Part shown: positions 53,077 through 62,460 of the stretch, in pieces | Position numbering within the stretch: position 1 is the first letter of the stretch | Layout of the letters: each line of letters opens with the position of its first letter | Origin: Rhodovibrio salinarum DSM 9154 | GTDB lineage: Bacteria > Pseudomonadota > Alphaproteobacteria > Kiloniellales > Rhodovibrionaceae | Assembly: GCF_000515255.1 (NCBI RefSeq) | Contig: NZ_KI911559.1 | Location: 3,518,693 to 3,582,692, forward strand | DNA: 64,000 nucleotides | Direction: 5' to 3' | Notes under the pieces: model-generated | The model's input: the letters and a program-made list of their open reading frames with translations, nothing else | Databases searched by the model: none | What the model was told of the DNA's origin: nothing | Made by a program: the position numbers and the translations under genes

Positions 53077-53613
53077 TCAGCCCGCTGTGGCAGGCGCCGC
53101 ATCGTGCTCGTCCAGGCCCGCCGCCTTGACGTCGGCCGCAACCTCCGGCCCCCAGTCCTTCTCCAGCGCTTCCTGCTTCTTCTGCAGTTGCCGGATACGC
53201 CGGGCGGTTGTCCGGGCGTGATAGGCGCGCAGCACCGGCGGCAACAAAGCAAACAGCAACCACCCAACCGCAGCCGCGCCATAGGCGGCAAGCCAGGTGA
53301 CGGGATCCGACATCACCCATTGCGCGGAAGCGACGTCATGCCCCCTGTTCCAGACCTCGAGCACGGCGGGCAGACTGCCGGCCAGGTTCAGCAGGCAGAC
53401 CGAGGTTGCCAGCGCCCGACCCGGCTGACGGTCGACCAGCCAGGCGGCCAGGGTCGGCATCATGCAGACCACCAGCACCAGCGTCGTCGGCAGCAAGACG
53501 GCCGCCGCTGGCAACAACAGCACAATCAACGACAGCGAACGCCAGAGACGCCGCCCGCCCGGGTGCGCGGACGCCTGCCGTGCGGCCGACTTGGCAGCTG
53601 GCCGGCGGCTCAT
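53077..53613 (-). CDS. membrane protein of unknown function, paired with the pseudokinase
   Basis: This 178-residue protein has a basic N-terminus, two adjacent hydrophobic segments (about 26-60), another near 66-88, one near 105-128, and a C-terminal charged helix (RIRQLQKKQEALEKDW) that could form a coiled coil. No family is recognised. It follows the pseudokinase gene after 16 bases on the same strand, so the two products, both membrane-bound, probably work together. Confidence 0.7.
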   Translation of the reverse strand: MSRRPAAKSAARQASAHPGGRRLWRSLSLIVLLLPAAAVLLPTTLVLVVCMMPTLAAWLVDRQPGRALATSVCLLNLAGSLPAVLEVWNRGHDVASAQWVMSDPVTWLAAYGAAAVGWLLFALLPPVLRAYHARTTARRIRQLQKKQEALEKDWGPEVAADVKAAGLDEHDAAPATAG

Positions 53614-53629
53614 GGGTAAACCTCCCTCA

Positions 53630-55762
53630 TCATAGGGCGTAGACGATCGAGACCAGCATCACGATCAGCCCCGAGGTGATCGCCGAAACGGCGGTGGCGA
53701 CCGACCGCGTGGACCGGGCAACGTTGGCGGCGCTGGTCAGTCCGCCTTCCTCCAGCCAGGCGATATCGCGGGCAAGCTGACCGTACTGGGCCTTGGCGTG
53801 CTGAAAGGCCTCCTTGTCGCGCCGACGCAGCTCCGGGTCGGCAGCGGCCGCGCGCAATTCCGCCAGCGAGCCGGATTTCACCGCCCGTTCGATCCGGCGC
53901 TTCACCTTCTCCCGGACCTGCCGGTTGTGCAGCGAGTCGGTCAGCGGGGATAGCTGGCGGGCCACCCATTCGCACAGGGCGGGCAGTTGGTCCGGCCCGT
54001 AGCGCCGCTGAAGATCGGCCAGCAAAGCAACCACGGCCTGCGCACGGTTGGCAGCGCTCGGATCGCCCAGTCCCTGGATCAAGCGATCGGGCGCCGGCTT
54101 CATGTTGGCCCCACAGAAAGCGGCGACGTGCCGATCGACCGGGGAGGCATCGGGAACATCCTGCTCGGCCCGGCGCTCCAGGGCGGGAAGCAGTTCTCCC
54201 ACCTCGCAGACATAGGATTCAGCTAGCAGCGGCGACTGACACGGCCACCCCGGATTGTATTCGTACAGCACGCGTTCCATGCCATAGCCCGGCTGGTCGC
54301 GTTCGATGTACCAGAGCATCCGCTCGAACTGCTGCAACACCTGGGGGTGATCCGGGCGCTGCTGTGGTTGCGCCTCCAGCCAACGCTCCGGCAACTTGCT
54401 GCGCAGCACCTCGATGAAGGCGGTGCGTCGGTCGCGGTTCTCGAAGCCGAGCGCGAACGCCTGAGCAATGGCGTCGACCCGGGCAGCGAAGCCGCGCAGG
54501 CGGATCGGCCCGGCCGGGTCGAGGGTGACGAGCGCGCGCGCGAGCGAGCGGTCGTCGCCGCCGTCGCCGAACTGCGTACTCGCCAAAGCCGCCGCGAGGG
54601 CCTTGCTCTGCTTCTCATCCGGCAGGCTGCGCTCAGCCCAGCGCACCAAATCACCGGAGGAGAGGACCCGCAGCGCTTCGGTCCAGTTGTTGGCCAGGGC
54701 ATGAGCCAGCGACGGCGCGGTCCAGTAATCCCGGCCTTGGAACGTGAAAGCCCGGCGCGCCTTGGTCGGCAAGGAGGCCTGCTTGGGGCTCTGCCGGCGA
54801 CCGTTCAGCCAGGTTTCCAGTTGCTGCAACGTCCAGCGTTCGTCGACCCGGTCGCAGAGCAAGCCACGCAGCGGCTCCATCAGGGTCAGCGAGACACGTG
54901 CCTGCCCCATCAGGGCGGCATAGCTGCCCTTGGCAATCTTTTGAGCGACGATCGTCGCCGGATCGGCCTTCGAGAAGGGATCGTTGCCGCGCAGAATCAG
55001 CGCCATCAGGACGCCAAGCGCATAGAGATCGTCGGTGATCGTACCAGCCCCCCGCCCCACCGCCAGGGCCTGACCACCATCGATCGGCTCATACACTGCG
55101 GGCTGGGTCATGCCGGCGGGCGCGCTCGCGCATTCGCCCAGCATACAGGGGCCATTGCCGGCGTCCGCACAGTAGACATTCGCGGCGGAGATCGCCCGGT
55201 GGGTCAAGCCGCGGGCATAGACTTCCCGCAACGTACGGTACGCTGGGCGCAGCACGCGCTCGACCAACTGGTCCTCGCGCATCGTCGGGATTTCATCACC
55301 ACTGGGGGCCAGCACCGGGTCAACCGGGCGATCGTAGCAGATGGCGTAGCGCCGTTCGCCGCCCCCCCACACGACCGGGCCCCAGTCGATCGGGATCATC
55401 AAGGCCACGCCGCGCACCTTGGCCAGACCGTGCAACGCTTCCAGGCGCGGCGGCACCTTGGGGTCGCAGATCAGCACGAACACCTGCTCGGTCGGCGTTC
55501 GGCTGTCACTCGCCGCGAAAGCTTGCGCGGTCGGCCGGTCCAGCTCCGGCAGCCGGGTGGTCAGGTCGATCGTGATGTGCTTGCCGAGATGCGTCTCGCG
55601 CGGGCCACCTTTCGTGGCGCCGGACTCCGGGCGCGCCTTTTCGGCCTTGGGCTTGTCCGCCTTGGGCTGCTCGCGCTTGGGCGACTCAGCCGCGGCGTCC
55701 GTGGTGCCGTCAGTGGCTGCAGCCCCCGTGCCCGCCGTTTCTTTGGTTGCCGCCTCGCTCAT
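53630..55762 (-). CDS. membrane-anchored protein-kinase-like protein, probably a pseudokinase
   Basis: This 710-residue protein has a charged, Lys/Glu/Ala-rich N-terminus (1-60), a protein-kinase-like domain (about 90-315), a long alpha-helical region (about 320-680) and a single C-terminal membrane segment (about 688-709). In the kinase part the catalytic loop reads THRAISAANVY (188-198), with Ala where catalytic Asp should be, and GEC (209-211) stands in the DFG position; DDLYALGVLMALIL (helix F) is well kept. No clear VAIK lysine is seen. It is therefore likely catalytically dead or unusual. The ATG at 55762 (MSEAATKETA) was used. Its partner is probably the next gene. Confidence 0.72.
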   Translation of the reverse strand: MSEAATKETAGTGAAATDGTTDAAAESPKREQPKADKPKAEKARPESGATKGGPRETHLGKHITIDLTTRLPELDRPTAQAFAASDSRTPTEQVFVLICDPKVPPRLEALHGLAKVRGVALMIPIDWGPVVWGGGERRYAICYDRPVDPVLAPSGDEIPTMREDQLVERVLRPAYRTLREVYARGLTHRAISAANVYCADAGNGPCMLGECASAPAGMTQPAVYEPIDGGQALAVGRGAGTITDDLYALGVLMALILRGNDPFSKADPATIVAQKIAKGSYAALMGQARVSLTLMEPLRGLLCDRVDERWTLQQLETWLNGRRQSPKQASLPTKARRAFTFQGRDYWTAPSLAHALANNWTEALRVLSSGDLVRWAERSLPDEKQSKALAAALASTQFGDGGDDRSLARALVTLDPAGPIRLRGFAARVDAIAQAFALGFENRDRRTAFIEVLRSKLPERWLEAQPQQRPDHPQVLQQFERMLWYIERDQPGYGMERVLYEYNPGWPCQSPLLAESYVCEVGELLPALERRAEQDVPDASPVDRHVAAFCGANMKPAPDRLIQGLGDPSAANRAQAVVALLADLQRRYGPDQLPALCEWVARQLSPLTDSLHNRQVREKVKRRIERAVKSGSLAELRAAAADPELRRRDKEAFQHAKAQYGQLARDIAWLEEGGLTSAANVARSTRSVATAVSAITSGLIVMLVSIVYAL

Positions 55763-55886
55763 CCGCTTGCCCGTTCCCAAAACGCATGACGGGCGACAGC
55801 AGGTCACCCGTGCGCTACTCCGCTGGGCGCATGGAAGCAGGGGAACGAAAAGATATTGTTAACGGCACCATTGCACGGGTCGCGTG

Positions 55887-55918
55887 TGGTCGGGCCGGGT
55901 AACACATCGGCCCGACCA
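55887..55918 (-). terminator. stem-loop after the ABC1 gene
   Basis: TGGTCGGGCCG (55887-55897) pairs perfectly with CGGCCCGACCA (55908-55918) around a 10-base loop, starting 3 bases past the ABC1 stop. No T run follows, so it may protect the mRNA end or need Rho to terminate. Confidence 0.55.
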
Positions 55919-55920
55919 GC

Positions 55921-57414
55921 TCACACGGGCCGCTCCAACCCCACGCGATCCAGGGCCATGGCCTGACGTTCGGCGAGCCGGTCGACGTCGAAGTCCTGGA
56001 TCAGCTCCTGGAACAGGCGGTGCCAATTCACTTCCGCCTTCAGATGCATGAACACCGATCCCAGGCCGATCGCCGCGCGGTCCATCAGGACGAACTCGCG
56101 CGGCGGGCGCACGCCGCCGAGGCGCTTGAGCTCGCGGTGGACCTTGTTGACCAGTTCGGCGCCCTCCTTGATCGAGTCCCCCTTCTGGATCGGCTGCACC
56201 CGGTCCTCCAGCAGCGGCCCGTAGAGGTAGCGCGCCCACATGTTGAGCGTCTCCAGCACGTCATCGTTCAGATCGGAGAAGCCCCAGCATGTGTAGGCCT
56301 CGCGCGCCAACGCGTCGTCGTTCCGCTGCAATGCGTGGTAGAGGTCGATCACCCCCTTCACGAAGGTCGGCGAGAACACGCGGATGCAGCCGAAGTCCAT
56401 CAGGTTGATCGACTGGTCTTCCGGGCGGACGGTGTAGTTGCCCAGGTGCGGGTCGCCGTGGATCACACCATAGTAATAGAACGGCACGTACCACGCCCGG
56501 AACATGTTGTAGGCGACGCGGTCGCGCTGCGCCTGATCGGCGTGGTCGCGGATGAAATCCATCAGCCGCGCCCCCTCGACCCAGGTCATCGACAGGAGTC
56601 GCTTGGACGACAGTTCCGGCACCGGCTCCGGCACCTGTACGCCCGACTCCTCGTTCAGCATGTCTCGGTAGAGCGCCATGTTGCGGCGCTCGCGGTCGTA
56701 GTCGGTCTCCTCGCGCAGACGCGCGGAGAGCTCCTGATAAATCTCGCTGGTGTCGATCGCGTTGTCGTAGCGCCTGTAGATCGACAGCACCCAACGCAAC
56801 TGGGTCAGGTCCGCTTCCACGGTCGACTGCATGTCGGGGTACTGCAGCTTGCACGCCAATTGACGGCCTTGCTGGTCGACCGCGCGATGCACCTGCCCCA
56901 ACGAGGCGGCGGCGACCGCTTCGTGGCTGAACTCCTGAAACTGCTTGCGCCAGCCGGGGCCGAGCTCGCTGGTCATCCGGCGCTTGACGAACGGCCAGCC
57001 CATGGCCGGCGCGTTGGACTGCAGCTGCTGCAGCTCCTGGGCGTATTCCTTGGGCAGCGCCTCGGGAATGGTGGCCAGGATCTGCGCTGCTTTCATCAAC
57101 GGACCCTTGATGCCGCCCAGCGCCTGGCGCAGCTCGCCGGAATGCTTGAGGGAGTCGAGTTCCCGTCCCAGGAAGCGCTTGCCCGCCATCTGCGTGACCA
57201 CGCCGGCCATCGACGTCCCAACCTGGGCGTAGCGCTGCACACGCCGGCCGAACCGGCCCTCCTCGTAGTCGCGCCCGCTTTCCCGCCGCGCCGCGCTCTC
57301 CGCGTCGTCGTAGTGGGACGCGTCATACAAGCCCTCGGCCGGCGTCTCGGATGCACGGCCGGACGTTTCGGTATCCGTGTGGGTTGGGCGGGTATCGCCG
57401 CGGCTGTCGGCCAT
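55921..57414 (-). CDS. ABC1/UbiB (AarF)-family kinase-like protein
   Basis: This 497-residue protein has the ABC1 layout: a K-x-x-Q motif (KAAQ, K108), the Ala-rich loop AAASLGQVHRA (168-178), LACKLQYPD (K189), VIHGDPHLGNY and NLMDFG. The family, which includes UbiB, supports ubiquinone synthesis or lipid handling. Here the usual K-x-G-Q is K-A-A-Q, as in a branch often written MKVAQLLATIPDALP; this protein has MKAAQILATIPEALP. The first 60 residues are charged and low-complexity. The ATG at 57414 was chosen. It could belong to the same neighbourhood function as the pseudokinase, 160 bases away. Confidence 0.85.
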   Translation of the reverse strand: MADSRGDTRPTHTDTETSGRASETPAEGLYDASHYDDAESAARRESGRDYEEGRFGRRVQRYAQVGTSMAGVVTQMAGKRFLGRELDSLKHSGELRQALGGIKGPLMKAAQILATIPEALPKEYAQELQQLQSNAPAMGWPFVKRRMTSELGPGWRKQFQEFSHEAVAAASLGQVHRAVDQQGRQLACKLQYPDMQSTVEADLTQLRWVLSIYRRYDNAIDTSEIYQELSARLREETDYDRERRNMALYRDMLNEESGVQVPEPVPELSSKRLLSMTWVEGARLMDFIRDHADQAQRDRVAYNMFRAWYVPFYYYGVIHGDPHLGNYTVRPEDQSINLMDFGCIRVFSPTFVKGVIDLYHALQRNDDALAREAYTCWGFSDLNDDVLETLNMWARYLYGPLLEDRVQPIQKGDSIKEGAELVNKVHRELKRLGGVRPPREFVLMDRAAIGLGSVFMHLKAEVNWHRLFQELIQDFDVDRLAERQAMALDRVGLERPV

Positions 57415-57552
57415 CGCTGGTCTTTCCCTTTTGCGCCCTGGTAAATTGGCTGGCCAGGGCCGCTTGTCCAGTCGTCCCACTGCGGGCGCGCGCCCAGACG
57501 CAGATCCTACCGCTGCCAACCACGACCAACACCGAGCGTCCAAGCGACAGCC

Positions 57553-58203
57553 ATGCTGCTGCCCTACACCATCGAGGTCTTTTTCGCGGCGATGACGCGC
57601 TACAACGCCGACCACGCAGTCTTGGTGGCGTTGCTGGCCGTGCTCAGCGCAGTGGCATTTGGGCTGGCCGTCCAGGGCACACGCGGGGTCTGGCAGGACC
57701 GCTGCGTCGGCGCCCCCCTGGCCGCGGGGGCGCTGATGAGCGGCTGGGCGCATCAGGGCGGGATGATGGCGGACCTGAACTTCATGGCCGCCGTTTATGC
57801 CCCGGTGTGGATCGCCCAGGCGGCGCTGCTGGCCGCCGCGCTGATTTTCCGGCCGCAGTTGCAGTTCACCGGGCCGGCCGACGTCGCGCGCGTTGGCGGG
57901 CTCGCGATCGCTGCACTCGGCCTATTCGGGCACCCGCTAACGCTGCTGGCGCTCGGCACCGCGCCCGGCAGCCTACCGCTTGCCGGCAGTGCACCGGACG
58001 CCACGACGATGCTCACGGCCGGGCTGCTCGCCGCCGCGCATGGACCCCGCTGGCTGCGACTCTGCCTGCTGCTGGTGCCGCTCGCCTGGGGCGGGGTCGC
58101 GGGGACCAGCGCCTATCTGCTCGCGTTCCCGCTGGACTATGCCGTGCCGGCGGCAGCGCTGGCGGCCGTCGCACTCACCCTGGCGGGACGCCGTCGCGGC
58201 TAG
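57553..58203 (+). CDS. DUF6064-type integral membrane protein
   Basis: This 216-residue protein has about six hydrophobic segments and opens MLLPYTIEVFFAAMTRYNAD, the usual beginning of DUF6064 proteins. No catalytic motif is visible and the function is unknown. It is divergent from the ABC1 gene, and its stop overlaps the convergent SDR gene by 4 bases. Confidence 0.72.
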   Translation: MLLPYTIEVFFAAMTRYNADHAVLVALLAVLSAVAFGLAVQGTRGVWQDRCVGAPLAAGALMSGWAHQGGMMADLNFMAAVYAPVWIAQAALLAAALIFRPQLQFTGPADVARVGGLAIAALGLFGHPLTLLALGTAPGSLPLAGSAPDATTMLTAGLLAAAHGPRWLRLCLLLVPLAWGGVAGTSAYLLAFPLDYAVPAAALAAVALTLAGRRRG

Positions 58204-58949
58204 ACGCAGCGTCCGCCGTCGACCGGCAGCACGGTGCCGGTGATGAAGTCGGCCTCGTCGCTTGCGAGATACAGCGTGGCCTTGGCGATATCCTCCGGCC
58301 GCGACAGCCGGCCCATCGGCACGGTGGCTTCGAATTTCTTGCGGTTTTCCGGCGTGTCGGGAACGCCCATGAAGGATTCCAGCAGCCCCGTCTCGCCCAT
58401 CACCGGCGCAAGCGCGTTCACCCGGATGCCATCGGGCGCCAGTTCGACCGCCATCGACTGGCTCAGCAGGTTCACCGCGCCCTTGGAGGCGTTGTACCAG
58501 GTCAGCCCGGGACGCGGGCGCACCCCGGCGGTGGAGCCAACATTGACGATGACGCCGAAGCCGCGTTCGCGCATCTTCGGCACCACGGCCATGGTCATCA
58601 GGTAGATCGACTTCACGTTGACGTCGAACACCTTGTCGAATTCGGCCTCGCCGACCTGGAGCATCGGCTGGTTCTTGTGGGTGTAGCCGGCGTTGTTGAC
58701 CACCGTGTCGACCGGCCCGAAGGCGGCCTCCGTCTCCGCGACCATGCGTTCGATATCGGTCTGCTTGGTGACGTCGCCCTGAACCGCGATGGCGCTTGCG
58801 CCGATCTCGCCGGCGACGCGTTCGGCCGTCTCGCCGTTCAGGTCGGCGACGCAGACCTTCGCGCCTTCCTGGGCGAACAGCTTGGCGATCGCCGCGCCGA
58901 AACCGCTGCCCGCCCCGGTCACGATGGCGATCCTGTTGGCTAGCCGCAT
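58200..58949 (-). CDS. short-chain dehydrogenase/reductase
   Basis: This 249-residue classical SDR has TGAGSGFG (11-18) for cofactor binding, NNAG (85-88), and the active-site residues S139, Y152 and K156 (WYNASKGAV). VADLNGE after the second strand favours NAD over NADP. Glucose/3-oxoacyl-type reductases look like this; the substrate is unknown. It lies upstream of nothing obvious: the liv operon on the same strand starts elsewhere. Confidence 0.87.
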   Translation of the reverse strand: MRLANRIAIVTGAGSGFGAAIAKLFAQEGAKVCVADLNGETAERVAGEIGASAIAVQGDVTKQTDIERMVAETEAAFGPVDTVVNNAGYTHKNQPMLQVGEAEFDKVFDVNVKSIYLMTMAVVPKMRERGFGVIVNVGSTAGVRPRPGLTWYNASKGAVNLLSQSMAVELAPDGIRVNALAPVMGETGLLESFMGVPDTPENRKKFEATVPMGRLSRPEDIAKATLYLASDEADFITGTVLPVDGGRCV

Positions 58950-59014
58950 GATGCGTTGCTCCCCTGTCTTGCTGTTGTCGGATCTTGTTATTGGGTTCGG
59001 ACCTTAGGACGCTA

Positions 59015-59743
59015 TCAGCTTGCCGCTTCAGTGCCGAGATAAAGCGCGCCGATATCCTGGCGGTCGCACAGGGCCGCCGCCCCGTCTTGCAGGCGCACGC
59101 GGCCACTATCCAGCAGCACGCCGCGGTCGACGTAGCCGAGCGCCTGCTTGGCGTTCTGCTCCACCATCACCACCGCCGTGCCGGTCTCCCGCAGCCCGGC
59201 CACCATCTCGAAGATGCGCGTGACCAGCGCGGGCGCGATCCCGGCCGACGGCTCGTCCAGCAGCATGACCGACGGCTCCGGCATCAGCGCGCGGGCGAGC
59301 GCCAGCATCTGCCGCTCGCCGCCCGACAGCGTGCCGGCGCGCTGGTCCAGGCGCTCAGCCAGGCGCGGGAACAAATCACCCAATTCGGCGATCCGGGCCC
59401 GCCGACGACGGGCACTCAGCCGCACGCCACCGATCTCCAGATTCTCGCGCACGCTCATCGAGGTGAAGACGTTGGCAACCTGCGGCACATAGCCAAGGCC
59501 GGCAGCAGCCAGCGCCTCCGGCTTGCGACCCGTCACCTCGCGTCCATCGAGCCAAACCTTGCCGGCGGAGGGTGCGACCTGCCCGGCAAGCGCCTTGATC
59601 AACGTCGACTTGCCGGCCCCGTTCGGACCGAACACCAGGATCTGTTCGCCCCGGTCGACCCGCAGGTCGATCCCGAACAGGATCTGCAGCTCGCCGTACC
59701 CAGCCTCCAGCCCGGCGACGTGCAGCAACGGCGCGTCCGTCAT
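59015..59743 (-). CDS. livF: branched-chain amino acid type ABC transporter ATP-binding protein LivF
   Basis: This 242-residue ATPase has Walker A GPNGAGKST, YVPQVANVFTSMSV, signature LSGGERQML, Walker B VMLLDEPSAGIAP and the switch EQNAKQAL. The start at 59743 overlaps the LivM-LivG fusion gene by 4 bases. It forms the ATPase pair with the LivG half of that fusion. Transporters of this family also carry urea, amides and aromatic acids, so the ligand is open. Confidence 0.9.
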   Translation of the reverse strand: MTDAPLLHVAGLEAGYGELQILFGIDLRVDRGEQILVFGPNGAGKSTLIKALAGQVAPSAGKVWLDGREVTGRKPEALAAAGLGYVPQVANVFTSMSVRENLEIGGVRLSARRRRARIAELGDLFPRLAERLDQRAGTLSGGERQMLALARALMPEPSVMLLDEPSAGIAPALVTRIFEMVAGLRETGTAVVMVEQNAKQALGYVDRGVLLDSGRVRLQDGAAALCDRQDIGALYLGTEAAS

Positions 59744-61545
59744 GCCGTCTGGCTCCCGCCCAGATAGGCCTCGATCACGGCCGGGTTTTGCTGCACCTGC
59801 GCCGGGGTGCCCTGGGCCAGCACGCGGCCCTGGTGCATCACGATCACCTGGTCGCACCAGCGCATGACCAGATCCATCTCGTGCTCCACGATCAGGAAGG
59901 AGGTGCCCTGGCGGTTCAACTCGCCGATCTGCGCGAAGATCTCGCCCGCCAACGTCCGGTTCACCCCCGCCGCCGGCTCGTCGAGCAGCATCAGGTTCGG
60001 CCGGCGGATCATCTGCCGGCCAAGGTCGAGCAGCTTGCGCTGGCCGCCCGACAGGTGCGCGGCAGGTTCGTCGCGCAGCCGGGCGAGGTTCAGGAAGGCC
60101 AGCACCGCCTCCGCCCGGCCGGCGATCTCCTGCTCCAGCGCCCGGCGGCCGGCGATCCGCAGCCAGGCGGTCGCCAGGCTCTCGCTGCGCGCATCGGCGC
60201 CGGCGACCATCAGGTTTTCCCAGACGGTCAGGTGCGCGAACAGGCGCGGGTTCTGAAAGGTGCGCGCGAGACCGGCGTGCGCCACCGCCTCCGGGACCAG
60301 CCCGGTGACCGACCGGCCGTCGAGCTCGACACGTCCGGCATCCGGGCGCTGGACGCCGCTGATCAGGTCGATCATCGTCGACTTGCCAGCCCCGTTGGGT
60401 CCGATCAGGCCGGTGATCCGCCCGCGCGCGAGCTCGAAGCTGGCACCGTCGACCGCCGTCAGGCCGCCGAAGCGCTTGTACAGGTCACTCACGCGCAGGA
60501 TCGGTGCCGTATCGCTGGCGTCCTGGACCGGTTCGGCTGGCGCGGCGGCCAGCGCCGGCACCGTTCCGTTGAAAGCCGGTGCCTTTCGCGGCTTGTCCGG
60601 CCAGACCCCGCGCGGGAAATAGCGCACCACCAGGATCAGCAGCAGACCAATCAGGACGAAACGCAGGGACGGCACGAAACTGGGATTGCCGGCCGCCAGC
60701 TCGCTCAACCCCGGCACCGCGTCCAGGAAACGCGTGCCCTCCCGGATCGCGATCAGCAGGAAGGCGCCGACCAGTACGCCCAGGTGGTTGCCGGTGCCGC
60801 CTAGCAGCATCGCCAGCCAGATCTGGAAGGTCACGATCGGCACGAACTGGCCGACGTGCACCACCCCCAGCGAGTGCGTCCAAAGGCTGCCGGCCAAGCC
60901 GCCCAGCGCACCGCCGATCACCAGTGCCTGCAGCTTGGTCCGCGCCGTGCGCTTGCCAAGCGTGCGGGCCGCCAGTTCATCATCGCGAATCGCGCGCAGC
61001 AGCCGCCCGAACGGCAGCTCGCCGGCGTGCCGAACGGCCCAAACCAACGCGCCCACGATCACGATGCAGCCCAGCAAGTAGGCGTACGCGTACAGCTCGC
61101 CCGGCACGTAGGTACCGAGGCCCGGCTGCGGCACCTCGGTGATGCCGAATTCGCCGCGGGTCAGCCAGGTCTCGTTCGACAGGGCGTAGCGCACAACCTC
61201 CGCCATCGCGAACGTCGCGACCGCGAGATAGTGCGTACGCAATCGAACCGCCGTCACGCCGATCAGGAGCGCAAGCCCCCCGCCGATTACCCCGGCCAGC
61301 ACGAACCCGGCAAGCCACGGCAGGTCGAGCCCGATGGCGTACTGCGCCCCCGCCTCTGCGTAAGCCGTGGACCCCGGCGGCGGCAGGGTCGCAAGCGCGC
61401 TGGTGAACGCCCCGACGGCGAAGAAGGCGACGTAGCCGAAGTTGAGCACCCCGGCGAAGCCGAACTGCACGTTCAGCCCGACCGCGAGCAGACCGTAGAT
61501 CAGCCCCAGGGTGATCAGCGAAGTGGCGAAGGCGAGCAGGTCCAT
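59740..61545 (-). CDS. livMG: fused ABC transporter permease and ATPase (LivM-LivG)
   Basis: This 601-residue protein joins a LivM permease (about 1-312, NFGYVAFFAVGAFTSA and LAMLLGGTGNHLGVLVGAF) through a Pro/Ala-rich linker of about 35 residues to a LivG ATPase (about 348-601). The ATPase has Walker A GPNGAGKST at 382-390, signature LSGGQRKLL, Walker B LMLLDEPAAGVN and the switch EHEMDLVM. Both halves look complete. It is followed by livF (4-base overlap) and preceded by livH (4-base gap). Confidence 0.92.
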   Translation of the reverse strand: MDLLAFATSLITLGLIYGLLAVGLNVQFGFAGVLNFGYVAFFAVGAFTSALATLPPPGSTAYAEAGAQYAIGLDLPWLAGFVLAGVIGGGLALLIGVTAVRLRTHYLAVATFAMAEVVRYALSNETWLTRGEFGITEVPQPGLGTYVPGELYAYAYLLGCIVIVGALVWAVRHAGELPFGRLLRAIRDDELAARTLGKRTARTKLQALVIGGALGGLAGSLWTHSLGVVHVGQFVPIVTFQIWLAMLLGGTGNHLGVLVGAFLLIAIREGTRFLDAVPGLSELAAGNPSFVPSLRFVLIGLLLILVVRYFPRGVWPDKPRKAPAFNGTVPALAAAPAEPVQDASDTAPILRVSDLYKRFGGLTAVDGASFELARGRITGLIGPNGAGKSTMIDLISGVQRPDAGRVELDGRSVTGLVPEAVAHAGLARTFQNPRLFAHLTVWENLMVAGADARSESLATAWLRIAGRRALEQEIAGRAEAVLAFLNLARLRDEPAAHLSGGQRKLLDLGRQMIRRPNLMLLDEPAAGVNRTLAGEIFAQIGELNRQGTSFLIVEHEMDLVMRWCDQVIVMHQGRVLAQGTPAQVQQNPAVIEAYLGGSQTA

Positions 61546-61549
61546 GGCC

Positions 61550-62416
61550 TCAGGCCCGCCCGCCCATCAGGCCGCGCGGCCGCGCCAGCAGCACCGCGAT
61601 CAGCAGCACGAACGCGAAGGCGTAGGCATAGTCGGCGGAGACATAGGACGCCCCCAGCTCGACCCCGAGGCCAACAATCAGCCCGCCCAGCATCGCGCCG
61701 TAAGGGCTGCCGATCCCACCCAGCAACACGGCGGCAAACACCACCAGCAGGAAGCGCCAGCCCATGTCGGGATCGAGCGTGACCTGCGTCACCGCCAGCA
61801 GGATGCCGCCAAGCGCGCCGATTGCCGCCGACAGAAACCAGGTCGCGGCCAGCACGCGCGGCGCGGCGACCCCGGCGGACCGGGCGAGCGCGGCATCGTC
61901 CGCCACCGCCCGCATGGTCTTGCCCAGCATGGTCCGGCTCAACAGCAGATGCACCAGCGCCATGGCAAGCAGCGCGAGTGCGATGGTCACCACCTGTTCC
62001 TTGGGCACGAACACCCCCGCGACATCCCAGGGGCGCAGCAACGGTAGCGGGAAGCGCAGCGGGTTGGCCCCGGCCAGCATACGCACCGCATTGTGCAGCA
62101 CGAACGCCACCCCGACGCTGGTCACCAGCAGGGGCAACAAACCGCGCTGCATCAGCGGATCGAACGCCAGCCGGGCGATCAGCACACCGGCCGCCCCCAC
62201 CGCGACCACGCTGACCAGCCCGGCCAGCGGCAAAGCCAACCCGGCCCCGACCAGCGCCAGCGTGGCGTAGGCGCCCAGGGTCAGAAACTCGCCATAGGCG
62301 AAGTTGATGAACCTGGTCACGCCATAGGACAGCGTGAGCCCGACCGCACTGACCGCGATCGTTCCGCCCAGCGCCAGGCCATAGACCAGCGTCTGCAGGA
62401 AGGCGTTCAGGTCCAT
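61550..62416 (-). CDS. livH: branched-chain amino acid type ABC transporter permease LivH
   Basis: This 288-residue membrane protein has about eight hydrophobic segments. TLSYGVTRFINFAYGEFLTL, MRAVADDAALARSAGV and AVLLGGIGSPYGAMLGGLIV are the LivH signatures. It forms the channel with the LivM half of the next gene product. Confidence 0.9.
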   Translation of the reverse strand: MDLNAFLQTLVYGLALGGTIAVSAVGLTLSYGVTRFINFAYGEFLTLGAYATLALVGAGLALPLAGLVSVVAVGAAGVLIARLAFDPLMQRGLLPLLVTSVGVAFVLHNAVRMLAGANPLRFPLPLLRPWDVAGVFVPKEQVVTIALALLAMALVHLLLSRTMLGKTMRAVADDAALARSAGVAAPRVLAATWFLSAAIGALGGILLAVTQVTLDPDMGWRFLLVVFAAVLLGGIGSPYGAMLGGLIVGLGVELGASYVSADYAYAFAFVLLIAVLLARPRGLMGGRA

Positions 62417-62460
62417 TCCGGAATCCGCGAGAAGAGACGGCCGGCTAGAGACGAAGGGCG

